Shown piece after piece: positions 10,591 to 22,500 of a stretch of DNA of 64,000 nt (its first letter is position 1; each line of letters starts with the position of its first letter). The position numbers were made by a program, and so were the translations under genes. Source of the stretch: Cydia pomonella (Eukaryota; Arthropoda; Insecta; Lepidoptera; Tortricidae); contig NC_084704.1 in NCBI RefSeq assembly GCF_033807575.1, positions 25,893,968-25,957,967 of the forward strand. Reading direction: 5' to 3'. The notes beneath the pieces are model-generated. The model saw only the letters and a program-made list of their open reading frames with translations. It searched no databases and was not told where the DNA came from.

Positions 10591-13500
10591 GTGAGTCTCT
10601 AAATACATACTATCACCATCATCATCATCGTCTCCTAGCCGTTTTCGGCCACAGCAACTGCTTTCTACCTCTGAGAGTGTCGCTAGTGCGCTCTCAGGTG
10701 ACTGACGTAGCCAATCTTAGCAGCGAATGTGCGGCCACACTCGCTGCAGGTCAGCATCCCTCCGACGTAATTATATGTTATGGCCATTGGTGGTCTGGCC
10801 TTTAGCTCGTCACGCTTATCGTCAAGTTCTGTGCGTCGCCTGACTTCGAATTCACGCACCTGCGTCTGCACAATATGCCTCCACTGTAGACGGTCACCAG
10901 CTAGACTCTCCCATGTCGTTGGCTCTATATGAGCTCTCTTCATATGCCGCTTCAACACATCTTTGAACCGCAGAAACTGGCCGCCTCGCTTTCGCTTACC
11001 ATTTTGCAGTTCGCAGTAGAAGATGTGTTTCGCGACTCGGTCCTGGGACATCCGGGAGACGTGACCGCACCATCGTAGCTGTCGTCTCATTAGGTAGGCC
11101 TCTATTCCGGCGACATCGACACGTCTAAGGATCTCCGTGTTCCTAAGACGGTCGGACCAGTGGACACCCATAATGTCGCGGAGGCATCTCAGATGGAAGT
11201 TGTCTAATGAGCGAATATGCTTCCGATACAGGCACCTCGTTTCTGAAGCATATAGAAGATTTGGCAGGACAATAGCCATGTATACAGCAACTTTTGTAGC
11301 GAGCTTTATGTCGTGTGACCGAAACACCTTTGAACGAAGAATGCTGCTGCAGCGGCTCCTATTCTACAGTTTATTTCGTTCTCAAGGTGGCACTTGGCTG
11401 TGATGGTGCTACCCAGGTATTTAAGGAGTCCAGTTCCAGGAGTCTCGGCCGAGTTTAATGTCAATCTGGGAATTGGCAATTGTGTCAAGGGCCAGAACTT
11501 CAGTCTTTACATACTATACATACTATACAGTCTATACATACTATACAGTACTACCTAATAATGAACTAACTAATAAGCATGAATACTTATTCCAAGATTA
11601 AAAGAACTTAAATGTAAGTAAGTGAAGTTCTATTCAACGTTCAACGAGGGAACGTAGCCAGCCTTATGGGCACCCTTCCGCAGGGAACAGACCTGGGAGA
11701 CTGTTCATATGAGGGGTTTTTTAAATATATATATATATTATTATTATTTTATTCGATTTAATTTAGTTGTTAAATTGAATAAGGACTTACAGAAAGTTAA
11801 AAAAACGAACAAAATAGATACCTAGTTCTATTTATATTATACGTTGAAATTATATATGGCATGTTTAGGGCTAGGCAGTATCGTACTTGATAAGTAAAAA
11901 AATCCAGTTTGCGTGATGTCTATTAACTGCCTCCTCATTCCACCTCTTTAGTACTGCTATACCAACCTATACTAACTTATATTATAACCCACATTTCATA
12001 GAAGATTAATTCTAGGATGAAAAGTAGGTACATAATATCTTATACTTATCTCGATGAATAAAAAATATTATCTGTGCCAATTTTTTCTACTTTTTACTAC
12101 TGATTTTATTCTGTTATTGCGTCTTGGGCAACAAATACCCAATACTTCAAAATATGTAAACTTCCTCATTTATAGTATTAGTAATAATATTAATAAATTC
12201 GGTTGCTTAAAGCGTCCTCTGGGGAAGAACGACAGTAAAGTATATATCACCTTGTTGTCGTGGTTCGTGGTTGACCTAATGGCATGATCAGCATCAGCAC
12301 CCATTTGTCTTCATAATTAGACTCTTAATTCCAAACGGAAGATCAGATAATGCCTAATGAATCGAACGATCTTCCGATGACGTCTTGGCCGAATGATGTT
12401 GACTTAATGACTGTAGACATATATCGACGCGTTAAGCGATTAGTCCATGGTTTCATTAACTGGATAACACAATAGGGTGATAAAAAAACATCGCATCGCT
12501 ATTAATGAATCAGTTTTAATTAAGCCGGCGACTCGTTTGGCACTCTCTGGCTAAAGTCACTATTTCGAAACTTAAACTGCCCTCAACAGCTTTGTATGGT
12601 TCACTTATGAATATTTCGTTATATTTTATATTGCTAAGTAAAGTTTAGCTACTGATAGTACATATGTAAATGGTAGGCACTGGCGCGAGGAATGAAAGCA
12701 GGAGTAAACTTGACAATGAAACTTTTATTTTAACTTTCGGATACAGGGTCGAGTTAAACCGATCGCGTCTAGCAGCGGACTGCCGCCGGCGCATAGCAAC
12801 GTAGTGCACATTACTTGCATAACATGTCATACAATTTTGAACCTTAAGTATTAGTAACTAAGTATGTATTTAACATGGCAACTTTTCCTTAAAAATAAAC
12901 TTAACTAGTTACATATGTACCTATAGTGAGCGCATCGCTAACACTCCCCACCCCAGTGCTGACTCAGCACTCTAAACTTACGGGAATAGGAGCGATGCGA
13001 GCCGCAGACCTCCGGTAAGTCCCGGTAGCCGTCCTCACCTCCACTAAACGGATCCGTCCGTCTGCGCCAGGAATTACCTGCGTGATCAATCCCTTCGGCC
13101 ACATATTGCGGGGAGAGTTGGGATCTACCACCAGAACGAGGTCCCCTACTTTTAGCGGCTTCCGCTCCTCTAGCCACTTTGTCCTAGGCACGAGGGTGGG
13201 TAAGATTTCTCTTAGCCACCTCTGCCAGAACATGTCAGCGAGCCTCTGCGCCTTCCGCCATAGTTTCCTCAAGTTGAGATCAGAATCATCGAACTCTCCT
13301 ACAAGAGGGAGTCGCGATGATGACCCTAAAAGGAAATGATTAGGAGTAAGAGACTCACCGTCAGCAGGATCGACAGACACGTGCACCAATGGACGACCGT
13401 TGACCATGTTCTCAACTTCTGCCATTAATGTGGTCAAAACTTCGTCCCTTGGTGCTCGTTCTTTTAAAACGACTTTGAGAGCCGTCTTTACTGAACGTAT

Positions 13501-16500
13501 TAAACGTTCCCACGCCCCACCCCAATGGGGGCTGGCGGGGGGAATAAAAGTCCAATCCATGTTGTTATTAACCCCCTCAGCTTTTAGAACGTCCATATCT
13601 AGCGCCTCCATTGACCGACGCAACTCTGTGTCGGCGCCCCTCAGATTAGTACCGTTGTCCGAGTACAGATGGCGCGGCCAGCCGCGCCGCGCCGCCATGC
13701 GTCGCAACGCCATGATAAGCGAGTCGGTTGTAAGGGAGGCAACCAGCTCGATATGAATCGCCCGCACTGTGAGGCATGTGAATAGAACACCATATCTTTT
13801 CTCTCTGCGGCGACCCACCGCGACCTCCATTGGCCCAAAAAGGTCCAACCCACAGTGAAAAAAGGGTCGGTGATGGTGTTCTATTCTGGCCTCTGGTAAA
13901 TCGCCCATGCGCGGTACCTGAGGTTTGCTCTTCATTATCCTGCACAACATGCACCTTGACGTCACGAGTTTTACAGTAGGTCGAAGTCTAAGTACCCAAT
14001 ACCTTTGCTTTATTTCGTTTACCACCATCTCCTGACTTCCGTGGGCCGCTTTCACATGGTAATGCCGGACGATTAAGCGTGCTACCTGATGACGGCCGTC
14101 CAGGATCACGGGTCTCTTGACGTCCAGAGGCACATCTGATGCGGCGTCAATGCGCCCGCCCACGCGAAGTAGTTCATGTTCGTCTAAAATGGGTGATAAT
14201 TTTAATAACTTACTTGCGCGATGTAAAGCCCCGTGCGCCTTAATTCTGGCTAAGTCTTCCCCAAAAGACTCGTTTTGCGCGTGTTTTAGTAAAAGTATCT
14301 CAGCGCGCTCCATCATTGCGCAATCGATCTCGACCGCCCGACCTTTGCACCTAGCGATGAACTTTAGCACTGCCGCCGTGGCACGGGTGAGACGAAGCCA
14401 CGAAGAGAAGCGCTGTGGGTCCGGCACTGGTATGCATGCAGGTTCGTCACGCACCTGGACGACTGCTACGCATTCCCCTGTCTCCTCCTCGTTACAGGTC
14501 GGTATTATATCCTTTGGCCATAGACTTTCGTCAGCGTATAAAAAAGAAGGACCTTTAAACCACTCGCTCTGTAGGGCTAGATCAAACGAGTCCCGCGTCG
14601 CTAAATCGGCAACATTTAGTTTCGTAGGAATGTACCGCCACTCGTCAACGCGGGTAAGGTCGTCAATCTCCCCCAAGCGATTTGCTTCAAAGGCCTTATA
14701 CGTACGATTTTTGTTGCGAATCCAATGTAATACAGTTGAGGAGTCACACCAGAAGTAACGCCTCGTTGGCGTCAGTTTGTGCTCCTTTCCAATTGCATTG
14801 GCTAGTCTTGCAGACAACAATGCAGCTTGCAGCTCAGCCTTCGGTATAGTCAGCCGTTTTATCGGCATAACTCTGCTTTTGCTGGCAATAAATGCAACAT
14901 AAATAGTGCCGTTATCCTCCCAGCGCAAATAGCCCACAGCTGACATCGCCTGAGAAGATGCATCGCTAAAAAAATGCATTTGTAAATTATTATAATATGA
15001 GTACTTACTTCTCGATGCGGTCGTAGCAGATGTAGATGCCGCTACGCCCTCGTAGCATTTCGTAGCACTGTGCGTAGGTGCGTGGGTCGCAGGGGGAGAG
15101 GTAGGTGCCGTTGCGACGAGATCCACACAATCTTGCATTTCGCTCGCACGCGCTGTAGCCGATTGGCTGTCCCTTACCGCATTGCGCGCGGCTGTGCAGT
15201 ACCACCTAGGTATACGGATATCTTTAATTACCTTCAAAAGGTCGACCCATTTTCGCCACTTGTGATAAATTTGGTCTGGAATGTAATCCTCCCAATCCAC
15301 CTGTAAGCGCCAAGCCTCTTGAAGCATAATTCGGCCTTGAATCGTGAAGGGTGCTAAAAAACCTAGTACATCAAATATTGACATAATTACTCTTAACATT
15401 AAACGTTTCGTAGGCCTATTCTCACCTTCAAGTACGTCGCTCGGTATACGTTTTAATGACAGATCGAAGCCCAATATGTCATCAGCAGGGTACCAAATGA
15501 GACCTAAGGTACGCTCGCTCTCATGTTGCTGGCCGACTTTGAACCTTACAGCAGCAGTGCCTAAGGTCTCCTTTGGCACGCTGTTTAAAACTGCGACGCT
15601 GTTGCTCGTCCAATTTCTTATTTCAAAGCCGCCCGCCCTGTGGATATAACCGACATTTTTTACCATTTCGATCGCTGTCGCCTCGTCGGGCAGGCTGTCG
15701 ATGTAGTCGTCCATGTAGTGCGAGTTGACGATGGCATCGACGGCGGCGGGAAATGACGATTCAAATCGCTGGGCGTTTTTATTTTTTACAAATTGCGCGA
15801 CAAATGGAGCACAATTTGCGCCGAAAATAAGTGACGTCATCGCGTACGTCTTCATATTTTCTGTGGGGTTGTTTCTCCACAGAAACCTCAGCGCGTCCTG
15901 GTCATCTTGATGGATCTTGACTCTCAAGAACATGTCTCTAATGTCACCTGTTACTGCAATTGGATGTTCCCGAAAGCGCAGCATTATACCTAAAAGTGAT
16001 GACAATAGGTCAGGTCCTGTGAGCAAATAATCGTTCAGGGAGCTACCACTTACCTGACTTGCAGCATCAAAGACCAGACGAAGTTCTTGCTTATTGGGGT
16101 TGTCTACGCCGAAATGAGGTAAGTAATAAGTCTTCGGCGTGACCTCGGTGTTAATTAGTTCCATAGCGTAATCATTTTTTAACAAATGATTGACCCTTTC
16201 ACGGTACCTTTCGGCGAAACCTGGATTCTTACCCATTTTGCGCTCAATACCCTTCATCCTGGTAAGCGCGTTTGGGCGGGAGTCGGGCATGGGGCGGTGT
16301 TCGTCCTTCCACGGAAGGCCGACGTACCAACGCCCATCGATGAGCTCGGCGGAGTGCTCCAGCTGCGCGACGGCGCGGGCGTCGTCGGCCTTTTGCCGCA
16401 CGTGCGTCGTCACACCCATGGAATCTAGCAAAAATGAGCGCCTAACATCTTCGTGGATTTCCCTTAGGAGGCACTCATCTGATGTGGTATCGTGATCTGC

Positions 16501-19500
16501 TCCGCTATCTGCAATTAAAAGGTTAGTATGCACAGCGACAGATGGCGGGCCCCTGGACGGACGGACAGTCCGCGGCACGCACACTTTCCCATGGACACTC
16601 CAGCCGAGGCGGGTGAGTGTAGCTGATGGCTCATTATATTTGCCCTCCCGTATTTGAATAGGTATTACAACATGTAAGTTATCTTGACCTAATAATAATT
16701 CAGGTTCTGAATCAGTGGTGCAAAATTTATGTTTTATATCAGCTAGGTGAGAGTAATTAACTAATTTTAAAACAGACAATGTTTGTATTGGCAAACTCAA
16801 TTCTTCAACACAACGCAATTTAACATTATAAACCTTATTGTCCATACCTTTAAGGTCGACATTCACTTTTGTCGATTTGTACTCAAGTTCGTTATCTTTA
16901 AACGCACCGTGAACTCGCAATGTCTGTGAATTACCACGTAGTCCGACGCGTCGCGCGAGATTAGCACTTATTAACGAGACGGAAGATCCATCGTCCAATA
17001 GCGCGGTGCTATTTACCATACCGTTAGGTCCCTGTACACGCACTGGTACTACTTTTAACAACACTCTGCTGTCGGTCGCTTTTATATGAGTTAAAGTTTC
17101 CGTCACTGGCTTGAACGCGGGATCGCGCGGCGCGGCTTCTTTTATCGCGGTACTATTATTCGGTACACTTGCACTCGGCAGCGGTGCGGGCGCCGCCGTG
17201 ACGTCACGCGCACTGTTGTTTACCGGATAATGTAGTAGGCGATGATGTGGAGCTCCGCAGCCGTCCTTGTCGCACGCAGGGGCCTTGCAAGTATCGCGTT
17301 CATGCTTGGAGATAATGCATTTGTAGCATAAACCATGTTTTTTTACATGTTGCCATCGTATTTTTCGCAACGCCTTCTTAAATGGTTTGCATTCCGTTAT
17401 CTTATGCACAGCTGTTCGGCAAAATAAACATTTTAAATCGCCTTCTTCAGTTTGTAGTAAAACAGTTTGTGTACGGGAAGATGAATGTTCGCTAGATTTG
17501 TTTTTATACATATCGCTGCGCGTAGTTGTTAAAAAACTTGCAGTTGTAGAAATCTTTAATGCTTCGTCATTAAGAAAATCCGATAGAATGACTAACCTCG
17601 ATTTCCGGGCATCTTGGAGAAGTTTAAAACTGTAGTCTGACCATTTGGAGATAAGCCCAGTGGGCAGCTTGGATAGGATGATGGAGACGATATTCATGCC
17701 ATGTAGGTACTCCTCGCGTCCTACTGCTCGCACAGCTTCTACGAAATTTTGAACCTTCACTGCGAACATAACTATATCCTTATGATATTCGAGTTGCAAA
17801 GGCTGTAGCTTCTTGATGTCTTGCAGAATACGAGAAATGATGCTGTCGGGGTTTCCAAAACGTAGCTCCAAGGTCGACATTACCCGGTCGGGCGACGTGG
17901 CGCTGATAAATAATGCAGTGACAGCATCACGTGCGGCTCCTTTAAGACATTTACGAAGCCTCCATAAATTTTCTTTATCTGTAAATCTACAGACCTCAGT
18001 AGACTCCTGGTACGCCTGTTTAAACTGAAGCCATTCTAATTGGTCACCTGAAAATTCAGGTAGGTCCTTAGGCGTGCTAATGCGGCTGAGTAAACTGGCG
18101 TTAGGCACTTGATTGCTAGCGGTCGATAGGTCTTTAAGTGCGCCGGCTAATAATTGCACTGTTTGGTTGAGCGCACTGACGGTACCTTCGGGCGCAGGCG
18201 GCGCTGCCGGCATGAAGCCATCGGCGGCGGCGCGCGGCGCTAAGCTAGACGCTGGCCTCGGCTGGGCTTGCTCGGTGAATGCAGAGGGTATCACAGGTGC
18301 AGGCATCTGTGCTGGAACTGAAATGTGCAGCGCGTCCGTTGTGACTCCATTGTCGGGGGCTTGCTGCTCCTCAGGTAGTTCCGTGTGGATGCTTTGGTGC
18401 TCAACCCACGCATTGATATCTTTGCGAAGAGGTGCATTGCCATCGAATTGTGAACTGTATTCTTCTAGGTCCTCTTCGTCACTATTAAGAGCTGCAAGTT
18501 GCGCGTCTAAGGTTTTATTAATTAGATCCATTTGAATCGCAGCCTTTTCCTTTGCGGCGTCCAAAATTAATTGCTTTCGCCTGGCTTCTTTAGAGGCTGA
18601 CGATCTTCGTGAGCCCTTGCTGCTCGGGACGGCACCCACATGTGACGCGGCAGGCTTTATGTCGGGAATTGGCTTAAATTGCTGCATTGGTTCCGACTTT
18701 ATGCTGCTTGTCGCATTTAATTTGTATTGTAGAAACTTCTTGACCATCGGATCCAAAGGTTTCTCGATTTTTTCGGGCGTAGTTACATTGCACGGCGGTA
18801 TAACCTCACTTTTTCTTTGTTCTTGCTCGCGCGCCATGTGTTCCGCGTGCTCCCGACGTACCTTCGCACTACGCGTTTCCATTTTTGAAGGCGTTCGGTG
18901 TATCGGCATTATCCGGTTCGAAGACCACTTTGTAAATGGTAGGCACTGGCGCGAGGAATGAAAGCAGGAGTAAACTTGACAATGAAACTTTTATTTTAAC
19001 TTTCGGATACAGGGTCGAGTTAAACCGATCGCGTCTAGCAGCGGACTGCCGCCGGCGCATAGCAACGTAGTGCACATTACTTGCATAACATGTCATACAA
19101 TTTTGAACCTTAAGTATTAGTAACTAAGTATGTATTTAACATGGCAACTTTTCCTTAAAAATAAACTTAACTAGTTACATATGTACCTATAGTGAGCGCA
19201 TCGCTAACAACATAGAAATACAACAAATACTATCATGGTAAAAAAAAAGTGATTTTTGGGGCGGTTTCCGCACCTTTTTCATTAGCATTACTTACACTTA
19301 CCTACACTTTGTACCTAAGATGGACTACTTACCTACCTACTATTTGTATCTACCTATGAACTGCTGTAAAAAGTAATTAAATAAACTTATTTGTATTTGT
19401 AAATATATTTGAATATTTGTGCCTTCATCACCTAAAAAGGGAAGGAACACAGCTAATTTATAATCTGGAACAAAACATAGGATATATATTATTCCAGAAT

Positions 19501-22500
19501 TCATTGCCTAAAGAGGTGCTGTGGGGGTTGGCCATTAGATGGATAGCCATGGATTGGGGTAACTAAGAGGGAGGGCCGGAAGGGTGTAGGGCTCAGTTTA
19601 ACGAATTCTACGCGGACGAAATCGTTCGCAGACGCTAATATTGAAATAGCCATGCGTCACCATGGACGCCCCGAGGCAATGTCAGAAATATCAACGTATA
19701 ATGTCAGTTATATCTCCGATACAACCCCCTGCTCTTTTTTAAAAAGATAGGTAGGTATCTGCTAAGTGCTAACGGCATGGCGGCATATCAATTGGCACGC
19801 TAAGATATAAAAAAGCAATATGTCCACGATATCTTCATCTCATCCATCAAAATGCGTAAAGTTTATCTACATCTTCTTGATAAATAGCAACAAACTGAAC
19901 TAAAACTTATTTGTTATTATTGGGACCGGCAATAACATCACATCCGCATCCGTTTTGCCACAGAATACCAGTCTATGGAACAAAGTGTGATACGATAAAC
20001 GTTTACGATAGCAAATAGGGGTGAAGCCGGTGAAGAGTTTTACAACTTTAAGGTCGTGATCGACTTGCACTATGGGATCAACCACAGAACAGTCTAGAAT
20101 GTATAAGGGTATAGTTGGTGTCATCCACGATGACGCGCAGATTTGTCAAATCTAACTTTTAATAACATGCCAATACGAGTCAAGGCACGCGTCTTCCTGA
20201 ATGACACGATCTATAAGCGTCATTTTAAATGTGTGGGATCTACCTTGAAATTGCAAGAAATGGCTGACTTCGATAGAGTCCATCTAAGTAAACATTGCAC
20301 AGACTTGAACAGAACAAAGTGAGGCAGTGTCTATATAAACTTCATATTTTCTTAAAATTTGGCGTTTTAACGATGACATTGCCACACCTTTTCGTTTCAA
20401 ATGCCTTGCAGGGTTAGCTTGGTCCGTCTCTATTATTTTTTTGCGGAGTATGACCAGATTCGCCAGACCAACCTATTAAATAAATATTCTTTATATAAAT
20501 CTACCGGTGATCTTCTATACCCTAATTTTAATATAATAAGCCTTATTTTTGGCTTTAAATAAAAATAAAAATAAAGGTTATTAATTTCCCTACCAATAGG
20601 ATTTGTCGACTTTAAACTCCCCAAGTCCTCAACTATCTATTAGGACTTAAAAGTTAAACACATCTTCACCAACAGTAGGTCATAAAATTTTACAGTTAAG
20701 GGAAAAACCGCATCTACATATAGATACTTAGGTATGCTATTCAGCTTCATAATACATATATATATATAATATATGCAGGTAACCTAAAGGTTTACATTTG
20801 TCTGATGTTTATAGGTAGGCTTAGTGCGGAAACCGGGGCCTATAACCATAGATACTATATTGAGATATTTAGTAGCTTTAGGTATCACTGCGCTATTTCG
20901 TGTTCGCAGCGTCGCGGCCGACGACTACAAATGGGCGTGCGACAGCGGCAAATGTCTCAAGACACGCCATGATCCCAAGAACAAGGAACCCGCCCTGAGC
21001 TTGGAGGCCTGCAAAATGTTCTGCAACGAATATGGTAACCTAACCTAACCTAACCTATCCTTTTAAGGTCAGATCAGACGGGAAAAAAATTTCGCCAATC
21101 TGATTAAATTGTCTGATCAAATCAGGCCGTGCGGACGCGAACGCCAATTTTGCTCGCATATTTTCATCGCCTATTATGTCCAATATTACCGATAAAATGG
21201 AGGTGCAGACGCAAGAATACATGGACGCTAGTATTACGTTTGGAGTTTGGAGGCATTTTTTAATTAAGAGCATCATAAATTTAAAATCTGGTGATTAACG
21301 CTAGTTTCTTTTCTGATCAAATCAGTAGAGTTGATCATCCTGTCTGGACAGCCCGTGTAGCCAACATGCCAATCGTTAATGCTCCGTAGCAAACGAAACG
21401 CAACTGTCACTGTCGCACTAATATTATGGAAGATAGATAGAGAGATTTGAATACGCTACGCTACTACTGAGCGTTTACGATTGGCACGTTGGATACGCGG
21501 GCTGGCCTTTAATTTAATCAGAGTGGCTGAAAAAATATCATAGGCCTATGACTACAATTTTTTTCTTACAACCAGCCAAACCCGTCATAATACGAATTTA
21601 TACTCAGTGCCGGATTAAGACATTTTGGTGCCCTAAGCATTTCTAGACCATGGTGCCCCCTCATCAAGATTACATTGAATTTTCTTGGTAAATTGAGTGA
21701 CGTTTATTGCCATTATGCATTACTTCTGAGAATAGAATTTTCAATCCGTCACATCATTTTATCACGGAAATTGACAGAACTGCAGTAGTAATGTTCCAAG
21801 AGTAGGTAAGGTCAAGTGTAAGCAAATTCGAAGACCGTGCTTCGCATAAGTCCGGAGGCCGAGCCAACCATGGTCCAAATGTAAGCGAAGACGTAAGACA
21901 TGGGCAGTATTCCGCACAGGATTTTGCAACCTCTAGAGCTTTCCTGCGAAGCTCATTCATGTGAGGGCAAAGGCCGAGCTTCAGTAGGGGCTTAGCCATT
22001 GGCCATTGGTTTTTGTCAGAACAAGTACCAATGGCCACAAATGTCTTAAATAGCAAATTATTGTTTACGAAAACGGAACTTAATGGGGTAAGTTTTAAAA
22101 TTACCTCTGACCCGACGTTTCAAGGACGGCGTTGTCCCCATGGTCTCGGAGAAGACTGTGTAAAGTCGCCATCATTATTTTGACGTTGGAGGTAATTTTA
22201 GAACTTAATCAAACGCGAATAAGTCCCGTTTTCTTAAATTATAATGTGTCACAATTAGGCCAATACAATTAGATTTTTTCGACCTAAAAATACGTGTAAT
22301 CCGAGTTTGCTCCATTCCAGGTGTTCATAAATGTTTCCTCTTTTTCAGTTGTTTTGGTTGTAAATCGAAAACGGTACAGCCGACGGAAAATTTGTTCTAA
22401 TTACGAGTATTATTAAAATTGATATCTGAGGATCCGAAATGTAATTTAACTATGTTCTTGGAATAAAATATATTGATTGATTGATTGATTTAAGGTACCT

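Larger units (their letters stand above)
12665..19209 (-). mobile_element. Complete BEL/Pao LTR retrotransposon, antisense in Hex1 intron 1
   Basis: A 6545-bp element bounded by two 279-bp LTRs that look identical base for base. On the minus strand each starts TGTTAGCG and ends ATTTACA. It is flanked by the 5-bp target duplication acata (12660-12664 and 19210-19214). The interior holds a single unbroken gag-pol frame, a purine tract against the 3' LTR (12944-12957) and a TGG-starting primer-site candidate just inside the 5' LTR. Identical LTRs plus an intact frame mean a recent insertion that may still be competent. No env-like frame is present. Confidence 0.97.

Noticed and set aside
12054..12287. 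77-codon frame with a hydrophobic N-terminus
   Set aside because: AT-rich intronic sequence; hydrophobicity follows from Phe/Leu/Ile codons in T-rich DNA, with no homology or splice support.
13400..18961. Numerous plus-strand open frames of 60-213 codons
   Set aside because: All overlap the intact minus-strand gag-pol frame and are antisense shadows of its GC-rich codons.
18869..19096. 75-codon frame across the 5' LTR, also seen at 12645-12830
   Set aside because: It lies almost wholly in the LTR and repeats because the LTR does; no features of a real protein.
20824..21048. Reading exon 2 of Hex1 as the start of the protein, from a GTG at 20824
   Set aside because: Eukaryotic genes rarely start at GTG. 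A clear acceptor at 20908-20909 and a phase-matched signal-peptide exon at 10527-10590 explain the start better.
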